A stretch of DNA of 64,000 nt, from the NCBI GenBank assembly GCA_963712175.1, contig CAVQGZ010000004.1, positions 124,001-188,000 on the forward strand. Reading direction: 5' to 3'. The translations under genes and the position numbers were made by a program. The notes beneath the pieces are model-generated. The model was not told where the DNA came from, did no database searches, and saw only the letters and a program-made list of their open reading frames with translations. Positions 45,038 to 54,272 of the stretch are shown in pieces. Position 1 is the stretch's first letter. Every line of letters starts with the position of its first letter. The DNA is from CAVQGZ01 sp963712175. GTDB taxonomy: Bacteria; Actinomycetota; Actinomycetes; Jiangellales; Jiangellaceae.

Positions 45038-47790
45038 CTATGCCTCCCCGCCGGCCTCCACCGCCGTGGTCGCGTTCACGTCGTCCAGCTTGTACTCCGC
45101 GAGCGCCTTCTTGACCACGTCCCAGCTCACCTCTCCGCGGCGAGCCAGCGACCGCAGGGTCGCCACGACGATCGACTGCGCATCGACCTTGAAGTGGCGC
45201 CGCAGAGCCGCCCGGGTGTCGGACGCGCCGAAGCCGTCCGTCCCGAGGGAGTTGTAGTCAGACGGGACGAACTGCGCGATCTGGTCCTGAACCGCACGCA
45301 TGTAGTCGCTGACAGCCACCACCGGCCCCGGGGCCTCGGACAGGCGCTTGGTCACGTACGGCGTGCAGTCGCTGTCAGGGTGCAGCATCCGGTACTCGTC
45401 GCACGCCTTGCCGTCGCGTGCGAGCTGTGTCCACGAGGTCACCGACCACACGTCGGCGCCCACGCCCCACTCCTGGGCCAGCCGTTGCTGGGCCTCCACC
45501 GCCCAACGCACGCCGACACCGGAGGCCAGAAGCTGTGCTCGGGGTGCGTCCTTCGCCGGGGAGTCGGCGGGCGAGTACAGGTACATGCCCTTGAGCAGCC
45601 CGTCGACGTCCAGGTTCTCCGGCTCCGCCGGCTGCTGGTACGGCTCGTTGTAGACGGTGAGGTAGTAGAAGACGTTGGGTCGACGTCCGGGTCGGCCTCG
45701 CCGTACATCTGCTGGAGCCCGGCCTTCACGATGTGGCCGATCTCGAACGCCCAGGCCGGGTCGTACCAGATCGCCGCGGGGTTGCTGGCGGCGATCAGCG
45801 GTGAGTGCCCGTCCTCGTGCTGCAGCCCCTCGCCGTTCAGCGTCGTGCGCCCCGCGGTGGCCCCGATCACGAAGCCGCGGGCCATCTGGTCGGCGGCTGC
45901 CCAGAAGGAGTCGCCGGTGCGCTGGAAGCCGAACATCGAGTAGAAGATGTAGACGGGGATCATCGGGACCTCGTGCGTGGCGTACGACGATCCCGCCGCC
46001 GTGAACGACGCGACCGAGCCGGCCTCGTTGATGCCCTCGTGCAGGATCTGCCCTGACTGGGACTCCTTGTAGGACAGGAACAGCTCGCGGTCGACAGCCG
46101 TGTACGTCATGCCTCGCGGGTTGTAGATCTTCAGCGTCGGGAACAGGGAGTCCATGCCGAACGTGCGCGCCTCGTCCGGGATGATCGGGACGATGCGCGG
46201 GCCGATCTCCTTGTCCTTGATCAGGTCCTTCAGCAGGCGGACGAAGGCCATGGTGGTCGCCACTTCCTGCTTGCCCGATCCGCGCTTCACGACGTCGTAG
46301 ACCTTGTCGCCGGGCAGCACCAGCGGGTGTGGCGTGGTGGGGCGGCGCGGTAGGAACCCGCCGAGCCGACGGCGGGTCTCCTTCATGTAGGTGATCTCGT
46401 CGGAGTCCTCACCGGGGGTGTAGTACGGCGGCAGGTAGGGGTCGGCCTCGATGGTCTCGTCCGAGATCGGCAGCTCGAGCCGGTCACGGAACTGCTTGAG
46501 GTCCTCCAGCGCCAGCTTCTTCATCTGGTGCGTGGCATTGCGGCCCTCGAAGTGGGGGCCGAGGCGGTAGCCCTTGATGGTCTTGGCGAGGATCACCGTC
46601 GGCTGGCCGGTGTGCTCGGTCGCTGCCTTGTAGGCCGCGTACATCTTGCGGTAGTCGTGCCCGCCGCGCTGCAGCGTCCAGATCTCGTCGTCGCTCCAGT
46701 CCTCGACCAGCTTGGCGGTCCGTGGGTCGCGGCCGAAGAAGTGCTCGCGGATGTACCCGCCGGACTCGGCCTTGTAGGTCTGGTAGTCGCCGTCGACCGT
46801 GGTGTTCATCAGGTGGACCAGGGCGCCGTCGGTGTCCGCTGCCAGCAGCCGGTCCCAGCCGCGTCCCCAGACGACCTTGATGACGTTCCACCCAGCGCCC
46901 CGGAACGTGGCCTCGAGCTCCTGGATGATCTTGCCGTTGCCGCGCACCGGGCCGTCCAGGCGCTGCAGGTTGCAGTTGATGACGAACGTCAGGTTGTCGA
47001 GCTCCTCGCGAGCAGCCAGGCCGATCGTGCCCATGACCTCAGGCTCGTCCATCTCGCCGTCGCCGAGGAAGGCCCAGACTCGCTGCTCGCTGGTGTCCTT
47101 GAGGCCTCGGTGGTGCAGGTAGCGGTTGAAGCGTGCCTGGTAGACCGCGTTCATCGGGCCGAGGCCCATCGAGACGGTGGGGAACTCCCAGAAGTCGGGC
47201 ATCAGCCGCGGGTGCGGGTAGGACGGCAGGCCGCCGCCCTTGTCGGCGTGGGAGAACTCCTGGCGGAACCCGTCCATGCGGTCCGCGGAGATGCGGTCGA
47301 GCAGGTAGGCACGGGCGTAGATGCCGGGTGAGGCGTGACCCTGGAAGTAGACCTGGTCGCCGCCGCCCTCGTGGTCACGGCCACGGAAGAAGTGGTTGAA
47401 CCCGACCTCGTACAGGCTCGCCGAGGAGGCGTACGACGAGATGTGACCGCCCACGCCGATCCCCGGACGCTGCGCCCGGTGCACCATGACCGCCGCGTTC
47501 CAGCGGATCAGTCGACGGATGCGGCGCTCGAGGGCCTCGTCCCCGGGGAAGTACGGCTCTGCCTCCGGCGGGATGGTGTTGATGTAGTCGCTGGAGAGCA
47601 GGCTCGGCACGCCGACGCCTCGCTCGCGTGCTCGCTCCAGCAGCGCCAGCATCAGGTAGCGGGTGCGCTGCCGACCTCGCTCGGAGATCGCCGCGTCCAG
47701 CGACTCGAACCACTCGCGAGTCTCGTCGGGGTCGATGTCGTAGAGCTGGCTCAGAGCGCCGCGCACGGAGGGGTTCAGGGGGTCGGGCAC
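45038..47790 (-). CDS. aceE: Pyruvate dehydrogenase E1 component, frameshifted
   Basis: Homodimeric E1 that decarboxylates pyruvate with ThDP. The first frame (47790 to about 45680) carries the E1 signature PNIPDL-free start MPDPLNPSVRG, ThDP-binding FLGDGEMDEPE and NCNLQRLDGPVRG, and KTIKGYRLG. Near GGGT (45677-45680 on the plus strand, CCC on the coding strand) the frame breaks: the reading continues naturally as NVFYYLTVYNE only if one base is added (DPDVDPN). The C-terminal frame runs to 45038 and ends with WDVVKKALAEYKLDD. Together about 917 residues, the normal length. No other E1 gene is seen, so an error in sequence is likely. Confidence 0.92.
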
Positions 47791-47959
47791 GATGGTCCTG
47801 TCGCTGGTCGGGGACGGGGTCAGAGGCCATCCTGTCGCGAAACACCGTCGGAGTCATCCGCTCTGGCCATAAGTCCCTTGCCACCGACCGCTGTCTGGCT
47901 GACGATGCGAGGGACGGGCGAGCGAAGCGCCGTCCGCACAACGATCGTCAGGAGGGTCG

Positions 47960-48148
47960 ATGAAGGCCAAGGTTGGTGACCGTTTGCACGTGCATGGCCG
48001 CAACGTCGGCGACGTCGACAAGGTCGGCGAGATCACCGAGGTGCACGGCGAGGACGGCGGGCCGCCCTTCCTCGTGAAGTTCCCCGACGGGCACGAGACG
48101 TTGGTCTTCCCCGGACCCGACGCCACTGTGGAGACCCCCGCAGGTTGA
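47960..48148 (+). CDS. DUF1918 domain-containing protein
   Basis: 62 residues from the ATG with AGGAGG upstream. The sequence MKAKVGDRLHVHGRNVGDV and PPFLVKFPDGHETLVFPGPD is the SH3-like DUF1918 pattern, common in actinobacteria. Function unknown. It is divergent from aceE across 169 bp that must hold promoters for both. Confidence 0.9.
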   Translation: MKAKVGDRLHVHGRNVGDVDKVGEITEVHGEDGGPPFLVKFPDGHETLVFPGPDATVETPAG

Positions 48149-48245
48149 AATCACCCGCCTGACACACTTGCGTCGCACGCCATGACTCGCTGGACTACTC
48201 GCTAGGACGGCGCGTTCGGTGCCGACGACGACGAAGGAGACAAGC

Positions 48246-48683
48246 GTGGCCGAGGCCGCCGGGACTGCCGGCAGTCATCTCGACCTTGTTCAGCGCATGG
48301 GGTTCCGCGCTGGTCAGGTCATCCAGGAGCTGGGGTGGGACGAGGACTGCGACGACGACATCAGGTTGGGTATCGAGGCCGCGACGGGAACCGAGCTCGT
48401 CGGTGACGAGCATGACGACGTCGCTGACGCGGTGCTGCTGTGGTGGCGGGACGGGGACGGCGATCTGGTCGACGGCCTTGTCGACTCGTTGACCGACCTC
48501 GGTGACGGTGGTCCTGTCTGGTTGCTGACGCCCAAGGTCGGCCGCGAGGGCTTCGTGGACGCGGCCGAGGTCGCCGACGCGGCGCCGACAGCCGGCCTGA
48601 CCACGACGACGACCGTCCCGGTCACCGACCGGTGGACAGCCATCAAGCTCGTCGCACCGAAGGCCGCGCGTGCTCGTCGGTGA
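48246..48683 (+). CDS. DUF3052 family protein
   Basis: 145 residues from the GTG at 48246, chosen because AAGGAGA lies 6 nt upstream; the in-frame GTG at 48219 has no site. Motifs LVQRMGFRAGQVIQELGWDED and LLWWRDGDGDLVDGLVD define this actinobacterial family, whose genes lie beside aceE and ahpE in mycobacteria too. Acidic and probably soluble. Function unknown. Its stop lies inside the start of the peroxiredoxin gene (14-bp overlap). Confidence 0.9.
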   Translation: MAEAAGTAGSHLDLVQRMGFRAGQVIQELGWDEDCDDDIRLGIEAATGTELVGDEHDDVADAVLLWWRDGDGDLVDGLVDSLTDLGDGGPVWLLTPKVGREGFVDAAEVADAAPTAGLTTTTTVPVTDRWTAIKLVAPKAARARR

Positions 48684-49158
48684 CGCGACGCCTCGCGCAA
48701 CACCCCTGGACGTCGGAGACACCGCGCCGGACTTCGTGCTGTCCGACCCCGACCGCACCCAGGTCCGGCACCAGGAGTACGTGGCCGGGCGCTTCGGTGT
48801 CGTGGTCTTCTTCCCGTGGGCCTTCACAGGCGTGTGCACCGCTGAGCTGTGCGGTGTTCGAGACCGGCTCCCCGAGCTGAGCAACGACACGGCTGCGACA
48901 GTCGCCATCTCGTGCGATGCCACGGCGACCTTGCGGGAGCTGACCCGTCAGCAAGGACTGGAGTTCCCGGTTCTCTCCGACCATTGGCCCCACGGCGAGG
49001 TGGCGTCGGCCTTCGGCGTCTTCGACCCGCAGGTCGGAGCCGCCCTGCGCGGCACGTTCATCCTTGATGCCGAGCGGGTCGTGCGGTGGCGCGTCATCAA
49101 CGCGGTCCCGGACGCACGCGAGATCGACGACTACGTGCGGGTGCTGGCCGAGCTCTGA
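48670..49158 (+). CDS. ahpE: Peroxiredoxin, AhpE-like
   Basis: 162 residues. The peroxidatic Cys is in FPWAFTGVCTAELCGVRD (T-x2-C peroxiredoxin signature PxxxTxxC). GDTAPDFVLSDPDR is the N-terminal motif and RGTFILDAERVVRWR a later one. The neighbourhood aceE, DUF3052, ahpE matches the mycobacterial order, which supports the AhpE type (reduces peroxides and peroxynitrite with one Cys and an external thiol). A second Cys is 5 residues after the first; whether it resolves is unknown. Its 3' end overlaps the convergent phosphatase by 28 bp. Confidence 0.92.
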   Translation: MLVGDATPRATPLDVGDTAPDFVLSDPDRTQVRHQEYVAGRFGVVVFFPWAFTGVCTAELCGVRDRLPELSNDTAATVAISCDATATLRELTRQQGLEFPVLSDHWPHGEVASAFGVFDPQVGAALRGTFILDAERVVRWRVINAVPDAREIDDYVRVLAEL

Positions 49159-51680
49159 GCCGACGGCAGGTGCCGGCGGTGACCGAGCCGCTCCAGCCAG
49201 CGCACCATCTGCCGGTGCACGCTGTCGGCGCCGTAGAGACGGCCCCGATCGTCGAGAAGGTCGTCGTCGAGTGAGAAGTCGCTCGGGTAGACGAGGATGG
49301 GTCGGGTCTGCCAGCCGCCGAGTCCACCGTGGCAGCCGACGAGCTCCTCGAAGGCGGCCACCTCGTCCAGAACCGGGTCATACAGGGAGTTGAGGTAGAT
49401 GTCGGGGGCGTGCTCGAAGTGCGCTGCCCGCAGGAAGTCCTGGCGGGCATCGGGGCCGAATCCGGCCAGCGGGTCATCCCCGGTCACCACGCCGTCGACG
49501 AGTCGCTGCGTCCCTGACGTCCCGACCGCGAGCGGTCCCTCGCGCGTCATCACGACGGCGAAACCCACGGCCGGGTTGTTCACGAGGCTCTGCACGAGCC
49601 CGGGGTAGACCGCCTCGATGTCGGACAGCAGCAGCCGGCCGGGGATGCGGGAGAACCAGATCCCACCGAGATTGCCCGACCCCACCACGACCACGGGCGG
49701 TCGCTCCTCGTCGCTGTCGGAGCCGGCAGCCTGATGGTCGGCGTGCGACGGCCCGAGGGCGCTGTCGGCGTCGCGCCGGCTCAGCGCGCGCTTGGTGAAA
49801 CGCCCGGACACGGAGTCCTGGTCGGTCAGCTGGGACAGGAAGACGTTGACCGGTCCCCATGCCTCGACGTCGCCCGTCGCCGCGGCCGCGTCCTCGTCCG
49901 AGTCCATCAGCGACAGCACCAGGGTCTCCAGTGACTGACCGGTGCGCTGGGAGAACGTCGCACCCTGGCTCTGGCCGTGGTCGCTGAGCAGCACGATCCG
50001 GTACGGCCGCGGGGTGACCCCGGAGCCGGCCAGCTTCTCCAGCCCGGCCAGCACCTGGTCCAGCCCGTAGAGGGAGTCCATGGACTCGCGCCGAGTGACA
50101 CCGGCGTGGTGGGCGATCTCGTCGTAGTCCACGAAGTCGACGTAGATCGACTTGGCCCCCGACATCATGGACTCGACGATCAGGGCGACGTTCAGGTCGC
50201 GCAGAAAGACGTTCGTGGCGCCACGAAGCGCGATGTACGAGCCGTGCCGCTTGATGCGGGGCTGGATGTCAAGACGTTCCTGGCGACGGCCCTGGAAGAC
50301 CTCTTTGCCCATCTCGCCGATGGTCAGGATGATCGCCCGGAAGAACCCGGCCGGATGGGTGAAGAAGGCGGCGTAGGAGTCAGACGGGCCGAGGCCACCA
50401 CCCTTCTTGCGCAACCCGCTCATGGTCAGCAGGGAGGTCGCAGCGTCCCCGGAGAACAGGTTGCTGATGCTCACGCCGTCGTCGGCCAGCAGGCCGTGCC
50501 CGTCGGACACCCGCGACTCGATCAGGGCCGCGTCGGGCGGATGGTTCGCCACGACGAGCCGGCCGTGCTCCTTCTCGTACCACCGGAAGGCCGGGATGTC
50601 GGTGTTGTCGCCATGCAGCAGTCCGGCTTGGCTGACCGGCGTGGTGGACGGGACGCGGGCGACCCACTCGGTCCAGGTGTGCGACCCAGCGCGGATCCAG
50701 CGGCTGATCGTCGGCAGGTTGCCGGCCTTGACCTCGAACTCCAGAACCGGCGCGGGCACCCCGTCGAGCTGCACGAACAGCACGCCTGGCTCTGGCCGGT
50801 GGTCGTCGGGACGCTTGGACAGGCTCATCCGCGCGGCGTGCATCAGGAGGTAGTCCTGCGTGTTGATCGAGAAGGCCCACGACACCAGGGTCATGGCCAG
50901 CGCGTAGATCCATGAGGCCAGGACGGTCCCCCTGACGGTGTCGACCTCGATTCCCGGGGTGATGGCAAGGCCGAGGCCGATCACCGCCGCGTTGGCGAAC
51001 AGCGCCAGCGCGAGCGCTCCGAGCCAGCCGAACATGCCGGTCAGCCGGATGAGGATCGGTTTGCCCAGCTCGCCGGCCAAGGCGACGATCACCGTCGCCA
51101 AGGGCAGCGCCCACCAGTCTTCGACCGTGATGCCCGGGGTCAGCGCGATCGTCACGCCGAGCACCAGCATCCGCACGGCGTAGTCGATAGCCAGCCGGAC
51201 GACTCGCTGCTTGCGGGTGCGGGTCCCCTCGATGCCGGCGATGGCCTCCGCCAGCTCCCGTTCCCCCGGCCGCTCGAAGAACCGAGAGGCGGCCGGGTTC
51301 CAGACCAGGATCAGCCCGGCTCCTGCGACGACCACCAGCACGGCCAGGGTCACCGATGACCGGCCACCGACCTCGCTGGTCAAGAACAGCTCGTAGCCGA
51401 GACGGAACAGCAGAACCAGGGTGAAGAGGAGGCGAGCCCCGTTGCGCCCGCGGGCCATGGCCACCCCGAGCGCGATCGAGACCGCCGAGATGACGAGGCT
51501 GACGCCTCCTACCAGTCCCGCGACCCCGGGATCGATCAGATCGGCCGCGCCGTCCGTCCGCGTCGCGGTCCAGGTCAGCAGCACACCGACGGCGAGGTCC
51601 CACACCGCAAGCGCGACCGTGAGGGCCACCGCCAGCGTGACGCTGCGGGGGCGCGTCCTCGACTGAGGAGCCGAGATCAT
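49131..51680 (-). CDS. Large membrane protein: four-helix membrane domains plus alkaline-phosphatase-superfamily hydrolase
   Basis: 849 residues from the ATG at 51680, with AAGGGG 8 nt upstream (a GTG three codons earlier is the alternative). Residues about 14-150 and 165-275 hold eight or more hydrophobic segments, the second block resembling the mycobacterial 4TMS/phage-holin type. Residues about 300-830 are an alkaline phosphatase-like (type I phosphodiesterase) domain: LFVQLDGVPAPVLEFE (metal Asp), VPSTTPVSQAGLLHG (Thr nucleophile position), YVDFVDYDEIAHHAG and LLSDHGQSQGA with metal-binding Asp/His. The substrate is unknown; a cell-envelope phosphoester is inferred. Confidence 0.88.
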   Translation of the reverse strand: MISAPQSRTRPRSVTLAVALTVALAVWDLAVGVLLTWTATRTDGAADLIDPGVAGLVGGVSLVISAVSIALGVAMARGRNGARLLFTLVLLFRLGYELFLTSEVGGRSSVTLAVLVVVAGAGLILVWNPAASRFFERPGERELAEAIAGIEGTRTRKQRVVRLAIDYAVRMLVLGVTIALTPGITVEDWWALPLATVIVALAGELGKPILIRLTGMFGWLGALALALFANAAVIGLGLAITPGIEVDTVRGTVLASWIYALAMTLVSWAFSINTQDYLLMHAARMSLSKRPDDHRPEPGVLFVQLDGVPAPVLEFEVKAGNLPTISRWIRAGSHTWTEWVARVPSTTPVSQAGLLHGDNTDIPAFRWYEKEHGRLVVANHPPDAALIESRVSDGHGLLADDGVSISNLFSGDAATSLLTMSGLRKKGGGLGPSDSYAAFFTHPAGFFRAIILTIGEMGKEVFQGRRQERLDIQPRIKRHGSYIALRGATNVFLRDLNVALIVESMMSGAKSIYVDFVDYDEIAHHAGVTRRESMDSLYGLDQVLAGLEKLAGSGVTPRPYRIVLLSDHGQSQGATFSQRTGQSLETLVLSLMDSDEDAAAATGDVEAWGPVNVFLSQLTDQDSVSGRFTKRALSRRDADSALGPSHADHQAAGSDSDEERPPVVVVGSGNLGGIWFSRIPGRLLLSDIEAVYPGLVQSLVNNPAVGFAVVMTREGPLAVGTSGTQRLVDGVVTGDDPLAGFGPDARQDFLRAAHFEHAPDIYLNSLYDPVLDEVAAFEELVGCHGGLGGWQTRPILVYPSDFSLDDDLLDDRGRLYGADSVHRQMVRWLERLGHRRHLPSAQSSASTRT

Positions 51681-51757
51681 CGTGGACACCCCTTCGTCGG
51701 CTGCCCACGCACCCTAGCCACCGGGCTGAGTGCCCCCGAACGACGGGGAGCTACTGC

Positions 51758-52012
51758 TCAGTCGTGGTTGCCGCGGAAGAGCAAGCCGTCGGACTCGCCC
51801 GCCTTGGCGACGAGGTCCGGCGAGAGGCCCTGCTGCTCCGCCCAGGCCATCCGGGCCGATGGCGACAGCCCGCGCACGTCGGGGGACGACTCGGCGATGC
51901 CGCCGGAGTCGAAGACCACGAAGATGTCCGCTCCTCGGCTGTCCTCTCGGCGCTCGACTCGAAGGGCGCGCCGACGGAACAGCGGGCTGCGGGCAGAGTC
52001 CTGGTCGCTCAT
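51758..52012 (-). CDS. Small hypothetical protein
   Basis: 84 residues from the ATG at 52012. Strongly basic N-terminus (FRRRALRVERRED) followed by FVVFDSGGIAESSPDVRGLSPSARMAW. No known motif, but the reading frame is clean. Upstream in-frame codons (to 52120) are Pro/Arg-rich and unlikely to be translated. It stands between the phosphatase gene and an SDR on the same strand. Confidence 0.65.
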   Translation of the reverse strand: MSDQDSARSPLFRRRALRVERREDSRGADIFVVFDSGGIAESSPDVRGLSPSARMAWAEQQGLSPDLVAKAGESDGLLFRGNHD

Positions 52013-52170
52013 GTGGGCAGTCTCACGCCACTTCGCCCGGGAGGCAAGCGGTCCGGTCCGCCGAGGCCGACCCGGGGCCTCAGGTGACCGACCCCTGGTT
52101 GGCGTCGGCCTGGTCCTCACCGGGGCGGCGACGAAGTCGAACTGGTCCGGATCTGAGGAGTTGGCGTCGG

Positions 52171-53031
52171 TCAGGCGAGGCCGGCCAGCTGCTCGGTCGC
52201 CGACCAGAGGTGGGCGGCGGCCTCCTGGTCCTGGGCTGATGGACTCGGCTGCGCCGGGGCGGTCTGCGACCAGTACAGGGCCTTCCGGACGATGTCGTCC
52301 TCGGCCGTGGCCAGCAACACGATCGGGTCAGCCCCTTGGGCCGGCTTCTTCAGGAGGGGGCCCAGCAGCGTCATGAGGACCCCCATCGACCGGCGGCTCT
52401 CCGGGCCCTTGCCGAAGTTCGTGGCGACCACACCGGGGTGGACAGCACGCGCCGCCACGCCGACGTCAGCCAGTCGTCGGTCCAGCTCGACCGTCATGAG
52501 GATCGTCGCCAGCTTGGAGGAGGCATAGGCCTTCTGCGGGGAGTACCCGCGGGTCATCTGGAGATCGGTGAAGTCAAGACCGTGCCTGGCCGACCGGTGG
52601 GACTCAGACGACACGCTGATGATCCGCGACGGAGCACTCGCGACGAGCAGGTCCGTCAACAGCCGCGTCAGCAGGAAGGGACCGACATGGTTGACCCCGA
52701 AGGTCCACTCCAGCCCGTCGGGGGTCTCGCGACGGGGTCCCGTCATCGTCCCGGCGTTGTTGACCAGGACGTCAAGCCTGTCGTGGGAGCTGATGAACCG
52801 GTCGGCGAATGCGCGGACCGACTCCAGCCGCGACAGGTCCAGGATCCCGACCTGGACCCGCGCCCCGGCGGCCGCTTGGATCGCTTCGGCGGCCTGGCCG
52901 CCCTTGCGCTCGTCCCGGGCCGTGATCATCACGTGGGCACCACGCCTCGCGAGCTCCGTGGCAGCCGCCTGTCCGATACCGGACGTGCCTCCCGTGACGA
53001 GTACGTCGGCCCCGGTGATGCGCCAGCTCAC
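52171..53031 (-). CDS. Short-chain dehydrogenase/reductase (retinol dehydrogenase-like)
   Basis: 286 residues. Cofactor motif VLVTGGTSGIGQAAATEL, NNAGTMTGP, catalytic Ser in ISVSSESH and YASSK (YxxxK). The ARDERKGGQA (NADP-type) and EWTFGVNHVGPFLLTRLL segments place it among the retinol dehydrogenase/WW-domain-like SDRs that dominate in actinobacteria. GTG start. Substrate unknown. Confidence 0.88.
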   Translation of the reverse strand: MSWRITGADVLVTGGTSGIGQAAATELARRGAHVMITARDERKGGQAAEAIQAAAGARVQVGILDLSRLESVRAFADRFISSHDRLDVLVNNAGTMTGPRRETPDGLEWTFGVNHVGPFLLTRLLTDLLVASAPSRIISVSSESHRSARHGLDFTDLQMTRGYSPQKAYASSKLATILMTVELDRRLADVGVAARAVHPGVVATNFGKGPESRRSMGVLMTLLGPLLKKPAQGADPIVLLATAEDDIVRKALYWSQTAPAQPSPSAQDQEAAAHLWSATEQLAGLA

Positions 53032-53153
53032 GCGCTCAGCCTAGAGATTCGGCACGACGTGCGCGGGGCGGCGGTGGAAGGCGTGGCGCCGGCCGCTTCC
53101 AGACAGGAGTCGCTGGCATAGTTCGGGTGGATCGGGATGGGGCGCATCACCAC

Positions 53154-53948
53154 ATGGAACGTTCGCAGTTCTTCGTCGCACGGATGGACTGCGCGGCTGA
53201 GGAGCAGCTGGTCCGCCTGCGACTGGCTGACGTTCCCGGCGTCGGCGCTGTGGCCGTCGACCTGAGCCGGCGAACGGTTGCGGTGCAGCACCACGGGGAC
53301 CCGGGCGAGATCACGGCGGCCCTGGAGGCCCTCGGTCTGGGGGCCACCCCGCTGGAGCCAGGCGACGCGGGCGCGCCGGGCCCCGGCGCCTCCGAGCCTA
53401 GGCAGCGGCGCGCACTGGTCACGGCGCTGGCCATCAATGCGGTGTTCTTCGTCGGCGAGCTCGTCGCCGGGATCCTGGCGCGTTCGATGGGGCTGATCGC
53501 GGACTCGCTGGACATGCTGGCCGATGCCAGCGTCTACGGCCTGAGCCTGGTGGCCGTGGGACGTACGGCAGCCAGCAAGAAGCGAGTGGCCGCAGCCAGC
53601 GGCGTCGCGCAGCTGGCCCTTGCCGGCTTCGGCCTGGTCGAGGTGGTTCGACGCGCCGTGACGGCGGAGGTCCTCCCCGACGCTCGAACCATGATCATCG
53701 TGTCCGCCTTGGCCCTGGGCGCCAACATCGCGACACTGCTCGTGCTACGACCGGCTCGTAGCGACGAGGCCCATATCCAGGCGAGCTGGATCTTCACCAG
53801 CAATGACATCAAGGTCAACGGCCTCGTCATCGTCGCTGCCGTGCTGGTCTCGATCACCGGCAGTGGCGCTGCCGACCTGATCGCCGGCGGCATCATCTTT
53901 GTCGTCGTGGCCAACGGCGCCCGCCGGATCCTCCAGCTCAGTCGCTGA
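53154..53948 (+). CDS. Cation diffusion facilitator transporter with N-terminal HMA-like domain
   Basis: 264 residues from the ATG at 53154 (a GTG at 53127 gives 9 more residues). Residues 1-75 have the ferredoxin-like HMA fold with the metal loop MDCAAEE, which keeps one Cys and has Glu where the second Cys usually is. Residues about 90-260 form a CDF domain with about six membrane helices: MGLIADSLDMLADASVYGLSL supplies DxxxD-type ligands on helix 2 and FTSNDIKVNGLVI the helix 5 site. Metal exported is not clear (Zn, Cd, Fe or Mn). Confidence 0.85.
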   Translation: MERSQFFVARMDCAAEEQLVRLRLADVPGVGAVAVDLSRRTVAVQHHGDPGEITAALEALGLGATPLEPGDAGAPGPGASEPRQRRALVTALAINAVFFVGELVAGILARSMGLIADSLDMLADASVYGLSLVAVGRTAASKKRVAAASGVAQLALAGFGLVEVVRRAVTAEVLPDARTMIIVSALALGANIATLLVLRPARSDEAHIQASWIFTSNDIKVNGLVIVAAVLVSITGSGAADLIAGGIIFVVVANGARRILQLSR

Positions 53949-53977
53949 TCCGGCCCGCTCCTCGGCTCGCGGCACGC

Positions 53978-54175
53978 CTAGAAGACGCGGCCCTGCGCGA
54001 AGCCGAGTGTCCGACGGCAGTGCGGGCAGAAGTACACGAGCGTCCGGCCCTCCCCCAGGGGAAACCCGACTCCACGCCGGTAGACCTCGGTGAGCTCGCG
54101 GTTGCAGTGGGGGCACAGGGGCGACAGGTCGTCGCGGTCGACAAGCGCCCACGGGGCGACGTTGCCCTTCGTCAT
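53978..54175 (-). CDS. Small zinc-ribbon protein
   Basis: 65 residues from the ATG at 54175. Two CPHC motifs (LCPHCNREL and FCPHCRRTL) about 30 residues apart would bind one zinc. No other domain. It follows nagB by 97 bp on the same strand. Function unknown. Confidence 0.75.
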   Translation of the reverse strand: MTKGNVAPWALVDRDDLSPLCPHCNRELTEVYRRGVGFPLGEGRTLVYFCPHCRRTLGFAQGRVF

Positions 54176-54272
54176 GGTGGCCAACCCCCTTTCGTCCCCA
54201 GTCAACGCCGGACGCCGTGGCCCGGGAAGGGCCGACAGACCCCGGCGTCACCCGTCGAGTCGGCGCCGACGC

